From CAZCGA01 sp964498075 (GTDB lineage Bacteria; Desulfobacterota; Binatia; HRBIN30), in contig CAZCGA010000006.1 in assembly GCA_964498075.1 (NCBI GenBank), positions 28,291-92,290 of the forward strand: 64,000 bases of DNA, given 5' to 3'. Shown piece after piece: positions 54,235-62,986 of the stretch; position 1 is the first letter of the stretch; every line of letters starts with the position of its first letter. Below the pieces are notes generated by a model. It made no database searches, was not told the DNA's origin, and worked only from the letters and a program-made list of their open reading frames with translations. The position numbers were made by a program, and so were the translations under genes.

Positions 54235-54373
54235 ATCCTATCCTTAGATGCGGCCAGATAATGTGAAAACCCACAGCGAGTCAAGGAAGCCGGCCGCCGC
54301 CGGTACGCGGGTCGCTGCGTTGCTTTTCCGCCGCCGACTCGTTAGGTTCCAGCCGATCGGGCCGTACCATTCG

Positions 54374-54706
54374 ATGCGACCAGTACCGACGACGATCAAA
54401 CGCCTGGGCAAAGACAGTGTGGAGGTCATCTGGAACGACGGCCACCGCAGCCTCTTTGCCAACCGGTATCTGCGCGATCACTGTCCGTGTGCCAGCTGCC
54501 GCGAGCATCCGGTACATTCGTTGCCGATCATCGGCGGTGCCGAGATCTACCCCGTGCAGATGGGGGTCGTTGGGCGCTATGCGATCAGCATCCAGTGGAG
54601 CGATCAGCACGACACCGGCATCTACAGCTACGATACTTTGCGGCAGATCTGTCCGTGCGAGACCTGCCAACCCGTCGCGGGTAAGCCCAGCGATAGTCCC
54701 GTATGA
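54374..54706 (+). CDS. DUF971 domain protein
   Basis: A 110-residue protein. ATG 54374 is chosen at the domain start; the frame upstream is unconserved. It has IKRLGKDSVEVIWNDGHRSL, RDHCPCASCREHP and RQICPCETCQP, the paired CxC-xx-C sites typical of DUF971, the domain found at the N-terminus of gamma-butyrobetaine hydroxylase-like proteins. It overlaps the Mrp gene by four bases (ATGA). DUF971 proteins are often linked to Mrp/ApbC and may assist iron-sulfur cluster handling. Confidence 0.8.
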   Translation: MRPVPTTIKRLGKDSVEVIWNDGHRSLFANRYLRDHCPCASCREHPVHSLPIIGGAEIYPVQMGVVGRYAISIQWSDQHDTGIYSYDTLRQICPCETCQPVAGKPSDSPV

Positions 54707-55818
54707 CCACGATTGCCGACATCCGCGAGCGCCTGACGGAGATCCGCCCGCCCGGCTCGGCGCGTGACATCATTGCGCTCGGCATGGTCCGCGCGATCGA
54801 TTCACAGGACGGATCGATCACCATTCATCTGGAAGCCCCGACGATGCCCGCACCGAGCCTGAACGCCACCGTCGCCGACATTCGGCGCGCTGTCGGCGCG
54901 CTGGAGGGCATCAAGAACGTCGACGTGCGGGTGGCCCAGGGCGAGCCGGCTGCCGGCCCGCATGTGCACCACCCCGGTGCAACCGGCGGACCCGGCGCGA
55001 ATCCCGCCAACGAGCACGGCCCTCTGCCGGGCGTCCGCGACATCATCGCGGTGTCCAGCGCCAAAGGGGGCGTGGGCAAGTCCACGGTGGCCGCCAATCT
55101 GGCGCTCGCCTGGCGTCGCCTGGAGCTGCGCGTCGGCTTGTTGGACGCCGACGTCTACGGGCCGAGCGTGCCGATCATGTTCGGCGTCAGCGGCCGGCCG
55201 CGCGTCGCCGAGAGCAAGCGCATCTACCCGATCGAGAAGTACGGCCTCCAGCTCATGTCGATCGGCTTCTTCCTCGACGACGACTCGCCGGTGATCTGGC
55301 GCGGACCGCTCGTCATGGGCCTGGTCCGCCAGTTCCTCAAGGACGTCGAGTGGGGCGAGCTCGACATCCTGGTCGTCGACATGCCTCCGGGTACCGGTGA
55401 CGCCCAGCTCACGCTGGTGCAGCAAGTACCGCTCTCCGGTGGCGTCGTGGTCACCACGCCGCAGGAGGTGGCTACACTCGACGTGCAACGCGGCATCGCC
55501 ATGTTCGAGCAGGTGCACACGCCGATCCTGGGGATCGTCGAGAACATGAGCTCCTACGAGTGCCCGCAGTGCGGTAAGCACGAGGATCTGTTCGGCAGCG
55601 GCGGTGGAGAGCGGATCGCGCAGCGTTTCCACGTGCCGTTGCTCGGAAAAATTCCGATGGTTCTCGACGTCCGGACGTCCGGTGACGCGGGTAAGCCGCT
55701 GGTCGTCGACCAGCCGGATCATCCCGTGAGCCATCTCTTCGTCGAGATCGCCGAGAAGATCCTGGAGGCCGTCGAGGTCGAGCGATTGAGCGCGCCGCCG
55801 CCGCAGATCATTGGCTGA
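54703..55818 (+). CDS. apbC: Mrp/NBP35-family iron-sulfur cluster carrier ATPase
   Basis: A 371-residue protein. An N-terminal MIP18/DUF59-like domain fills residues 1-80; a His/Gly/Pro-rich linker (HVHHPGATGGPG) leads to the P-loop ATPase: IIAVSSAKGGVGKSTVAANL (deviant Walker A), DADVYGPSVPIMFG, VVDMPPGTGDAQLTL and ENMSSYECPQCGKHEDLFG with the CxxC that binds a bridging cluster in the dimer. It carries [4Fe-4S] clusters to apo-proteins in the cytoplasm. Coupled to the DUF971 gene. Confidence 0.9.
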   Translation: MTTIADIRERLTEIRPPGSARDIIALGMVRAIDSQDGSITIHLEAPTMPAPSLNATVADIRRAVGALEGIKNVDVRVAQGEPAAGPHVHHPGATGGPGANPANEHGPLPGVRDIIAVSSAKGGVGKSTVAANLALAWRRLELRVGLLDADVYGPSVPIMFGVSGRPRVAESKRIYPIEKYGLQLMSIGFFLDDDSPVIWRGPLVMGLVRQFLKDVEWGELDILVVDMPPGTGDAQLTLVQQVPLSGGVVVTTPQEVATLDVQRGIAMFEQVHTPILGIVENMSSYECPQCGKHEDLFGSGGGERIAQRFHVPLLGKIPMVLDVRTSGDAGKPLVVDQPDHPVSHLFVEIAEKILEAVEVERLSAPPPQIIG

Positions 55819-55912
55819 TGCACTCGGACAGCGAGACCCCCGGGGTGAGCCCGGCCTTGTAACGGTAGGCTGCCGTCGACGGACAGACTATCGCTCCGCC
55901 TCTACGTGCGCC

Positions 55913-56680
55913 GTGGACTACCACGCTTCGACATTCGAACCGACATTCGCGCTGGCCCTCTTCGGCTTCATCATTGCCATCGCCGTCGTCAGCATCGGTA
56001 GCTACCGCCGCCGGCCGCACGATCTTTCGCACGTGCACGGTTCCGCCGTGCTCGGGCAGGGTATTCGCGACTGGTACTTCGAGAACCTCCAGCCCTTTGA
56101 AGACCTGTGCGTCCGATGGCGCGTCCCGCCAGCCGCGCTGTCGTATACACAGTTGGTGTCCAGCCTGGTGGTGGGGTACTGCTATGCGGCGGGACTGCTC
56201 TTCACTGGCGGCTGGATCCTGCTGTTCACCGGGACACTCGACATCATCGACGGCAAGGTCGCGCGGCGGACGAACGCCAGCAGTGCCCGCGGCGCGTTCC
56301 TGGACTCGGTCATCGATCGCTACGCCGACTCGTTCGCCTATCTTGGGCTGGTGTTCTTCTTTCGCGAGTCGTGGGTATTGTGGGTGACGTTGTGTGCGCT
56401 GCTGGGCGGGCTGATGGTGAGCTACGCGCGCGCCCGTGCGGAGAGCTTGGGGGCGCGCTGCGAAGTGGGGCTGCTGCAGCGTCCGGAACGCTACGTCATC
56501 CTCGGGTTCGGCACCATCTTCGGCTCGCTGCTGGAGCACCTCGCCGGCCGTTGGCTCCCGGGCCCGCGCTACCCGTTCATCATTCTCACGCTCATCGTCA
56601 TCGCAGTGCTGGCCAACGTTACTGCGCTGCAACGATTCGTGCACGCCTGGCGTGCTCTGGGAGAGCCTGCGCGTGGGTGA
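55913..56680 (+). CDS. CDP-alcohol phosphatidyltransferase family membrane protein
   Basis: About 255 residues from GTG 55913; TTG 55811 would add 34 unlikely residues. The signature TLDIIDGKVARRTNASSARG and FLDSVIDRYAD follows DGx2ARx8Gx3Dx3D, the metal and CDP site. Several membrane helices flank it. The enzyme joins an alcohol head group to CDP-diacylglycerol, making a phospholipid. The N-terminal extension (YFENLQPFEDLCVRW) resembles inositol-phosphate/archaetidyl synthase-like members. The head group is unknown. It overlaps the next small gene by eight bases. Confidence 0.8.
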   Translation: MDYHASTFEPTFALALFGFIIAIAVVSIGSYRRRPHDLSHVHGSAVLGQGIRDWYFENLQPFEDLCVRWRVPPAALSYTQLVSSLVVGYCYAAGLLFTGGWILLFTGTLDIIDGKVARRTNASSARGAFLDSVIDRYADSFAYLGLVFFFRESWVLWVTLCALLGGLMVSYARARAESLGARCEVGLLQRPERYVILGFGTIFGSLLEHLAGRWLPGPRYPFIILTLIVIAVLANVTALQRFVHAWRALGEPARG

Positions 56681-56894
56681 TCTCACCGGGAAGGAGCGGC
56701 GCGTCCTCGGCGTCTTCATCCTCATGGTGGGCGCCGGGATCATCCTCGACAGCGACGCGGTCTGGCTGGGGACACTGGGCGTCCTGGCCGGTGCGGCGCT
56801 GTTCGTCTGGGGTATGATCGCGGCGCGCCCGCACGAGGCGGCGAGCCCCGCCGCGCCGCTCGCGGAGAGCCCGCCGACCCGGAGCCCCGTGTGA
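56673..56894 (+). CDS. Small two-helix membrane protein
   Basis: A 73-residue protein from GTG 56673 with GGGAGAG upstream. Two hydrophobic segments (RVLGVFILMVGAGIILDSDA and LGTLGVLAGAALFVWGMIAA) and a Pro-rich tail. It overlaps both neighbours and so belongs to the phosphatidyltransferase-LPG synthase-like operon. No family is recognised. Confidence 0.6.
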   Translation: MGDLTGKERRVLGVFILMVGAGIILDSDAVWLGTLGVLAGAALFVWGMIAARPHEAASPAAPLAESPPTRSPV

Positions 56895-57889
56895 ACCGGA
56901 CGGTCCGCATCGCGCTGAGCGTCGCCATCTCCGCTCTGTTCCTCGGCTTTGCGGTGCGCGGCGTCGACTGGAGCAAGGCGGGCGCCGCGTTGGCCGGCGC
57001 CCACTATCTGTACGTCGTGCCGATTCTGGCGATCACCGTGTGGTCGCTCTACATCCGTGCGCAACGCTGGCGGATCTTACTGCGTCCGATCGGGACGCCG
57101 GCGATGCGAACCCTGGTGGCCGCAACCAACATCGGGTTCATGGCCAACATGGTCTTGCCGCTGCGCATAGGTGAGGTGGTCCGTCCCGTTCTGCTCAGCC
57201 GCAAGGAGAAGGAACCGCTCGGCGGCATTCTCGCCACCATCGTCCTCGAGCGGATCTTCGACATGTTCGCGATCCTGTTTCTGTTCGGGGTATCCGCGGC
57301 GACGGTGTCGGTGTCCGATGCGGTGCGCCAGTGGGGCTATCGGTTGTGTGGCCTGGCGGTGCTCATCGGCGCCGCTGTCGCCTTCATTCGCTGGCAGGAG
57401 GCGTTGGCGTTGCGCCTGCTGCACTACGTGTTGCGCCCGCTGCCCACGCGTCTGGCGGAGCCCGTCGATCATTTCTCCCGCGGCTTCGTGCAGGCGTTGG
57501 AGATCCTGGATAGCCCGCTCACGTTTGTGCAGCTGCTCGGCTGGTCGCTGTACCTGTGGTTGGTGATCTCCGCCATCTACCTGTGCGGGGTGCTGGCGTT
57601 CGAGCTGCCGGTGCCGCTCATCGTCGGCTCCATCGTCGTCACCGCCATCATCGCCATCGCCGTCTCCGCCCCGTCGGCACCGGGTTACATCGGCGCGTTT
57701 CAGGTTGGGTGCACCCTGTCGCTGGCGATCTTCGGCGTCTCCGAGAGCGACGCCTTCGCGTACTCGATCGTGTTGCACGTCACCCAGTTTGTCGGCGTCG
57801 TCGGCGCTGGGTTATACTCGCTGGCGCGAGAGGGCATGACGTTGGGACAGCTGGAAAAGGTGTCCGAGGCGGATGGCGCAGCGGCTTGA
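56891..57889 (+). CDS. Flippase-like/LPG synthase transmembrane family protein (UPF0104)
   Basis: A 332-residue membrane protein with about eight helices, from GTG 56891 overlapping the upstream stop. Family marks: RAQRWRILLRPIG near 55, NIGFMANMVLPLRIGEVVRPVL near 77 (the N-x4-N-x-LP-x-RxGE motif), ILATIVLERIFDM near 117 and SAPSAPGYIGAFQ near 258 (PxxPGxxG). These proteins resemble the flippase part of MprF and are thought to move lipids across the inner membrane. Cotranscribed with lipid and coenzyme A genes. Confidence 0.85.
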   Translation: MNRTVRIALSVAISALFLGFAVRGVDWSKAGAALAGAHYLYVVPILAITVWSLYIRAQRWRILLRPIGTPAMRTLVAATNIGFMANMVLPLRIGEVVRPVLLSRKEKEPLGGILATIVLERIFDMFAILFLFGVSAATVSVSDAVRQWGYRLCGLAVLIGAAVAFIRWQEALALRLLHYVLRPLPTRLAEPVDHFSRGFVQALEILDSPLTFVQLLGWSLYLWLVISAIYLCGVLAFELPVPLIVGSIVVTAIIAIAVSAPSAPGYIGAFQVGCTLSLAIFGVSESDAFAYSIVLHVTQFVGVVGAGLYSLAREGMTLGQLEKVSEADGAAA

Positions 57890-59162
57890 CGGCAAGATCG
57901 TCGTCCTCGGCCTGAGCGGCGGCATCGCCTGCTACAAGGCGGCGGACTTGGTGCGCATCCTCGTGCGCGCCGGCGCCACCGTCCGGGTGATGATGAGCGC
58001 CGCCGCGCAGCACTTCATCACGCCGCTGACGCTGCAAACCCTCTCCGGGCATCCGGTCGCCACCGAGACGTTCGACCTGACGCAGGAATCCCAGATCGGC
58101 CACATCCAACTCGCCGATGGCGCCGATGTCGTCCTGATCGCGCCGGCGACGGCGAACATCATCGGCAAGATCGCCGCCGGCATCGGCGACGATTTGCTCA
58201 CCACCGTGCTGTTGGCGACGCGCGCTCCCGTGCTGGTGGCCCCGTCGATGAACGTCAACATGTACGAGAACCGCATCGTGCAGGCGAACCTCGAGCGCCT
58301 GCGCGCCAACGGGTTTCGGATCATCGACCCCGGCGAAGGGTTTCTGGCATGCGGCTGGGAAGGCAAGGGACGGTTGGCCGACGCTGACGTGCTGCTCGCC
58401 GAGGTCGAGCGCGCCGTCAGCCCGCAGGACTTGCGCGGCGAGCGCGTACTGGTCACCGCCGGGCCGAACCGTGAGGCGATCGATCCGGTGCGTTTCATCT
58501 CCAATCGCTCCACCGGGAAGATGGGTTTCGCGGTAGCCGCCGCTGCGTGGCGCCGTGGCGCCGACGTCAGCCTGATCGCGGGGCCGACGGCGCTCGCTAC
58601 GCCCCATGGAGTGCGCCGGCGCGACGTCGCTACGGCCGCGGAGATGCGCCGAGCGGTGCTCGACGAGTTCAAGAACGCAACGATGCTCTTCATGGCCGCC
58701 GCCGTCGCGGATTATCGGCCGGCACGGGTCGCACCGGAAAAGCTGAAAAAGGGTAGCGGCCGATTGCTGATCGAGCTGGATCGCACCACCGACATCCTCG
58801 CCGAGCTGGCGCCGCGCAAGGGCGCTCGACTCGTCATCGGCTTTGCTGCCGAAACCGAGCAGGTCGTCGCCAACGCGGAGCGCAAGCTGAGCGCGAAAAA
58901 CCTCGACCTCATCGTTGCCAACGATGTTGCCGCTGCGGACACGGGGTTCGCGGTCGACACCAACGCCGTGACCATCATCGACCGCACCGGTCACCATGAG
59001 AACGTGCCGCTGATGAGCAAGGACGCCGTCGCCGACCGTATCCTGGATCGCGCCAGTCAGCTCAAACAGCAACGTACCGCCGGCGAGAGCGCCTCCGGGC
59101 CAGTTTCCGCGGCACCAGCCAAACGCGGAAGACGGAAGGCAACCGCCGATCAACGCCGATAG
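57873..59162 (+). CDS. coaBC: Bifunctional phosphopantothenoylcysteine decarboxylase/phosphopantothenate-cysteine ligase
   Basis: A 429-residue enzyme for two steps of coenzyme A synthesis. The N-terminal CoaC half binds FMN: LGLSGGIACYKAADLVRIL, IQLADGADVVLIAPATANII (PASANT-like), PSMNVNMYEN and LACGWEGKGRLA with the catalytic Cys. The C-terminal CoaB half has RVLVTAGPNREAIDPVRFIS and NRSTGKMGFAVA for CTP binding, AAAVADYRPA and LIVANDV. It overlaps the upstream membrane gene by 17 bases. The last ~30 residues are a basic tail. Confidence 0.95.
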   Translation: MAQRLDGKIVVLGLSGGIACYKAADLVRILVRAGATVRVMMSAAAQHFITPLTLQTLSGHPVATETFDLTQESQIGHIQLADGADVVLIAPATANIIGKIAAGIGDDLLTTVLLATRAPVLVAPSMNVNMYENRIVQANLERLRANGFRIIDPGEGFLACGWEGKGRLADADVLLAEVERAVSPQDLRGERVLVTAGPNREAIDPVRFISNRSTGKMGFAVAAAAWRRGADVSLIAGPTALATPHGVRRRDVATAAEMRRAVLDEFKNATMLFMAAAVADYRPARVAPEKLKKGSGRLLIELDRTTDILAELAPRKGARLVIGFAAETEQVVANAERKLSAKNLDLIVANDVAAADTGFAVDTNAVTIIDRTGHHENVPLMSKDAVADRILDRASQLKQQRTAGESASGPVSAAPAKRGRRKATADQRR

Positions 59163-59232
59163 ACGCCGATACGGAAACAGTCCGCCTTGTCTGATCGGCG
59201 TCCATCGGCGATTCCATTCAAAGTCCCTCGAA

Positions 59233-59781
59233 ATGGGAACCGCAAAGATCCCCGGCGCGGTGAAGCTGGTCGCCGGATTGTTGGCTACCTCCGACGCGTT
59301 GTTGGCGGAAGCGGCCCGTGCGTTGAGCCAGCGCTTCGGGGCGATCGACCTCGCATCGGTGGCCACTGACTGGGCTGCCAGCACCTACTACCGCGCCGAG
59401 ATGGGCACCCCCATCCGCCGTCAGTTCGTCGGCTTCGAGCGGCTCATCGCGCCGGGTAAGCTCGCAGCCGTGAAGCAAATGACGAACGAGATGGAGGCGG
59501 CGTGGTGCAACGTGAGAGGACGCCAGGTCAACATCGACCCCGGCTACATCGCCGCCACGAAGCTGGTCCTGGCATCGACCAAAGACGCTGCGCATCGCAT
59601 CTATCTGAGCGGCGGCATCTACGCCGAGGTCACGCTGCAGTTCCTGCACGGGTCGTTCGGACCGTGCGCCTTCACCTACCCCGACTACGCCGCCGCGGAC
59701 GCGCTGCAGTTCTTCGACCGCGCCCGCGAAGTGTATCTCGCGCAGCTGCGCGCCTTCCCTGCTGGTTCTGCCAGTCAGTAG
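59233..59781 (+). CDS. DUF4416 family protein
   Basis: A 182-residue cytoplasmic protein that matches DUF4416 closely: AVKLVAGLLATSDALLAEAA, STYYRAEMGTPIRRQFVGFE, LAAVKQMTNEMEAAW, VNIDPGYIAATKLVLASTKD, AHRIYLSGGIYAEVTLQFLH and FTYPDYAAADALQFF. Function is unknown; the family is common in Deltaproteobacteria-like genomes and thermophilic lineages. It follows coaBC after 70 bases, probably in the same transcript, and converges with the phospholipase-like gene (seven bases overlap). Confidence 0.85.
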   Translation: MGTAKIPGAVKLVAGLLATSDALLAEAARALSQRFGAIDLASVATDWAASTYYRAEMGTPIRRQFVGFERLIAPGKLAAVKQMTNEMEAAWCNVRGRQVNIDPGYIAATKLVLASTKDAAHRIYLSGGIYAEVTLQFLHGSFGPCAFTYPDYAAADALQFFDRAREVYLAQLRAFPAGSASQ

Positions 59782-60686
59782 GCCGCCGAGAGTTGCAACG
59801 GCGGCGGCATGCCGGCCGATTCGAGGTCCAGCCGATCATCCAGCGCGGCAATCTGCTGTCGCAGCTTCCTTGTAATGCGACCCCGGCGCTGGAGTCCCTT
59901 CAGCGTCGCACGCACTTCCTTCGCCAAGGTGAGGGCGTCCAGCCCCGTCGGGTCGGCCGCCTGGCAGTTCGCCCGCTTGCCGTGCCGCAGCACGTCGACG
60001 GCGTTGGCCTGACAGACGGTGTTGTAACGGCCCACCACCTCGACCGGAAGGGGATAGCGCGAGCCGGCGATCAGGCGGCGCATGATACGGTGCCATTGCT
60101 CCAGATCGTGCACTGCGATGAACCCGTCGAAGATGCGCTTGTTGGTGCGGAACGAGAAGAGCGTGCGCGCCACCACGTCTTTCACCAGCGCGTCGCATTC
60201 CGGGAAGCGACGGCTGCGCAGCTCGCGGATGAGGTCGCGGTGCACGGCGTGTTGCAGCGCGTCGAAGCGCGCCTCCCAGTAGATGTGGCGCAGCGTGCGC
60301 GCGCGGAAGCTGACGATCAACTGCGTCGGCACGAAGTGGTTGTGCGAGTACACGTCGCCGGCCAAGTGGGTGAGATAGCCGTAGGCGAACGCCCGTTGTG
60401 CATCGGTCTGCGCGCGCTGCAGCACCGCCCAGCCGACCTGCCACGAATGGCAGTGCGCCTGTTGCGCCCGGGTGTACTTCTTCGCCTGCGTGATGTCCGC
60501 GCCGACGCATCCGTACAGGTACTCGAGGCGATGATGTCGGAGCAATTGTTGAAGCGACCATCCCAGGATGGTAAGGTTTTTCAGCACGTCCGACCCGTGA
60601 ACCAAGTGCGTAATCGGTCCCCACGCCCACGCGTCCGCAGGAGCGAGGGTCACGACAAGGAAGGCAGCACCGGCAAACCACAGCAT
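59775..60686 (-). CDS. Zinc-dependent phospholipase C-like exported protein
   Basis: A 303-residue protein with signal peptide (FAGAAFLVVTLAPADAWA). The mature end begins WGPITHLVHG, where in zinc phospholipases the first Trp and later His/Asp residues bind zinc. Further marks are GCVGADITQAKKYTR, YGYLTHLAGDVYSHNHFV near 105 (HxxxD and HNH) and ARTLRHIYWEARFDALQH. It may hydrolyse phospholipids outside the inner membrane. ATG 60686 overlaps the ATG of the divergent glycosylase gene. Confidence 0.75.
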   Translation of the reverse strand: MLWFAGAAFLVVTLAPADAWAWGPITHLVHGSDVLKNLTILGWSLQQLLRHHRLEYLYGCVGADITQAKKYTRAQQAHCHSWQVGWAVLQRAQTDAQRAFAYGYLTHLAGDVYSHNHFVPTQLIVSFRARTLRHIYWEARFDALQHAVHRDLIRELRSRRFPECDALVKDVVARTLFSFRTNKRIFDGFIAVHDLEQWHRIMRRLIAGSRYPLPVEVVGRYNTVCQANAVDVLRHGKRANCQAADPTGLDALTLAKEVRATLKGLQRRGRITRKLRQQIAALDDRLDLESAGMPPPLQLSAAY

Positions 60687-61497
60687 GACGACGGATCGTA
60701 CTCCCCCTCCAGCGCGTCCTCAAGCCAGCCTGCAGACGCTCGTTGAGCAGGTGCGCGCCTACGTCGAGTACCAGCAATCGACCGGCGTCGAAGGGTTCCC
60801 GCGTTCAGCGCCGCGGCGCGCCGCGGCGCGCCAGGTCGAGCCGGAGGTGCGCAGCGCTGCGCCATCCGCCCCGATTGTGGCGCCGATCAAAGTGGCTGCC
60901 GCGCCGCGTGATCTGTTCATCGCCCCCGGGGTGCAGCGTGCCGCGACCCTCGAGGACCTGCGCGCCGAGATCGGCGACTGCCGCCGGTGCAAGTTGTGCT
61001 CGGGTCGGACGCACATCGTCTTCGGTGTTGGAAACCCGCGCGCCATGTTGATGTTCGTTGGCGAAGGCCCGGGACGGGATGAAGATCTGCAAGCGGAGCC
61101 CTTCGTCGGCCGGGCCGGGCAGCTGCTGACGGAGATCATCACCAAAGGTATGAAGATGCGGCGCGAGGACGTCTACATCGCCAACGTCATCAAGTGCCGC
61201 CCACCCGAAAACCGCAATCCCGAGCCGGACGAGATCGCCGCCTGCCAGCCGTTCCTCTTGCGGCAGATCGAGATCATCGGGCCGAAGGTGATCGTGGCGC
61301 TGGGCACCTTCGCCGCACAGACCTTGCTCGGGCTGCGCGTGCCCATCTCGCGGTTGCGCGGGCACTGGTACGATTACCAGGGAGTCAAGCTGATGCCGAC
61401 GTTGCACCCCGCCTATCTGCTGCGCAACCCGAACGACAAGAAGCTGGTGTGGGAAGACATCAAGCTGGTATTGCGCGAACTGGAGACCGACAAGTGA
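60685..61497 (+). CDS. Type 4-like uracil-DNA glycosylase with iron-sulfur cluster
   Basis: A 270-residue repair enzyme that removes uracil from DNA. After a variable ~95-residue N-terminal part it has the [4Fe-4S] Cys pair GDCRRCKLCSGRT, motif A VGEGPGRDEDLQAEPFVG, YIANVIKCRPPENRNPEPDE with a further Cys, VIVALGTFAAQTLLG and motif B PTLHPAYLLRNPNDKK. The GEGPG form is that of family 4 enzymes. It overlaps nfeD's start (GTGA), so the two are coupled. Starts of this gene and the divergent phospholipase share the sequence CATG. Confidence 0.9.
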   Translation: MTTDRTPPPARPQASLQTLVEQVRAYVEYQQSTGVEGFPRSAPRRAAARQVEPEVRSAAPSAPIVAPIKVAAAPRDLFIAPGVQRAATLEDLRAEIGDCRRCKLCSGRTHIVFGVGNPRAMLMFVGEGPGRDEDLQAEPFVGRAGQLLTEIITKGMKMRREDVYIANVIKCRPPENRNPEPDEIAACQPFLLRQIEIIGPKVIVALGTFAAQTLLGLRVPISRLRGHWYDYQGVKLMPTLHPAYLLRNPNDKKLVWEDIKLVLRELETDK

Positions 61498-62963
61498 AGC
61501 GTCGCGCGCGTCGACTACGGCGGGGCGTCGCGCTTCTGCTCTGCGCCCTCGGGGCGCTGCTGTGGACGCACGCCAGCCGCGGCGCCGAGCCGCGGCGTAA
61601 AGCGACGGCGCGGCCCTCCGGGCGCAGCGTCGCGGACCGTGCCGCCGACGATCGCCAGGGTGCTGACGCTGAGGTCACGGGCCGCGAGATTGCGGACCGC
61701 GAGATCGAGAGTCGGCACGTGCATCTGATCGCCATCGACGCCGGCATCAATCCGGCCACCGCCGACTTCATTCACGAGTCGATCATCCGGGCGCAACGCG
61801 ACGGCGCGCAAGCTTTGATCATCGAGCTGGACACCCCCGGCGGCCTGCTCGATTCCACCAAGTCGATCGTCAAGGACCTCCTCGGTGCCGCACTCCCGGT
61901 CATCGTCTACATCGCTCCCAGCGGGGCTGGTGCTGCATCCGCCGGAGTGTTCGTGACCATGGCGGCGCACATCGCAGCGATGGCCCCGGGGACCAACATC
62001 GGCGCGGCGCATCCGGTGGGCGGACAGGGTGAGGACATCGGCGGCGACATGCGCGAGAAGGTGGAGAACTTCACCGTCTCGTTGAGCAAGACCATCGCCC
62101 AGGAGCGCGGCCGTAACGTTGAATGGGCCGAGAAGGCGGTGCGCGAGAGCGTGTCGGTCACCGAGCAGGAAGCGCTGAAGCTGCACGTCATCGATTTGGT
62201 CGCGACGAATCGGGACGATCTGTTGCGTCAGGCTGACGGCCGCGAAGTCAGTGTGCAAGGCACGAAGGTGAAGCTGGAGCTCGCGGGCGCCGAGGTCATC
62301 CAGTTCGAGATGCGCCTGAAGCAGAAGCTGCTCAACGTCCTCGCCAACCCCAACGTCGCCTACCTGTTGATGATGGCCGGCATGCTTGGGCTGTACGTCG
62401 AGTTTACCCATCCGGGCGTCTTCTTCCCGGGCGTCGCGGGCGGCATCTGCTTGCTGCTGGCATTGACCGCGCTGCAAGTGCTGCCGATGAACTACAGTGG
62501 TCTGGCGCTCGTCATCCTCGGGATCGGACTGTTGATCAGCGAGCTGTTTCTGCCTAGCTTCGGCGTCATGGGCGTCGGCGGGATCATCTCGTTCGTGCTG
62601 GGCTCGCTGTTGTTGTTTGATACCCCGGGCTCCGACCTGTCGGTCGATCCGAACATCGTCTACGCTGCGGCGGCGACCTTCGGAGGATTCACGCTGCTAG
62701 TGAGCTACTTGGTGGTGCGCTCGCAGCGTCGCCGCCCGGCGTTGGGGCGTGAGGGGCTCATCGGTGAGATCGGTGAAGTGCGCCAACGCGTGGCGACCGG
62801 CTCTTTGGGTGGCAAGGTCTTCGTGCACGGCGAGTATTGGAACGCCGCGGCCGACGAGTCGATCGAGGTCGGCGAGCCGGTCGAGGTGCTTAGCGTGGAC
62901 GGGATGCGGCTGCGGGTGCGGCGTGTCGCCCGCCCGCACGACGCGGCCACGCGAGGCGCGTAA
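61494..62963 (+). CDS. nfeD: NfeD family membrane-bound serine protease
   Basis: A 489-residue protein from GTG 61494, overlapping the upstream stop. A signal peptide is followed by a ClpP-class protease domain: ALIIELDTPGGLLDSTKSIV, YIAPSGAGAASAGVFVTMAA with the catalytic Ser, IGAAHPVGGQGEDIGG and VTEQEALKLHVID with the Lys region. Four membrane helices (about residues 290-405) and a C-terminal OB-fold NfeD domain (GLIGEIGEVRQRV to RLRVRRV) complete the long form. NfeD proteases cut stomatin-like partners in their C-termini, and a slipin gene follows 23 bases later. Confidence 0.9.
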   Translation: MKRRARRLRRGVALLLCALGALLWTHASRGAEPRRKATARPSGRSVADRAADDRQGADAEVTGREIADREIESRHVHLIAIDAGINPATADFIHESIIRAQRDGAQALIIELDTPGGLLDSTKSIVKDLLGAALPVIVYIAPSGAGAASAGVFVTMAAHIAAMAPGTNIGAAHPVGGQGEDIGGDMREKVENFTVSLSKTIAQERGRNVEWAEKAVRESVSVTEQEALKLHVIDLVATNRDDLLRQADGREVSVQGTKVKLELAGAEVIQFEMRLKQKLLNVLANPNVAYLLMMAGMLGLYVEFTHPGVFFPGVAGGICLLLALTALQVLPMNYSGLALVILGIGLLISELFLPSFGVMGVGGIISFVLGSLLLFDTPGSDLSVDPNIVYAAAATFGGFTLLVSYLVVRSQRRRPALGREGLIGEIGEVRQRVATGSLGGKVFVHGEYWNAAADESIEVGEPVEVLSVDGMRLRVRRVARPHDAATRGA

Positions 62964-62986
62964 CCAGTCAGGCGAAGGAGGCGGCG

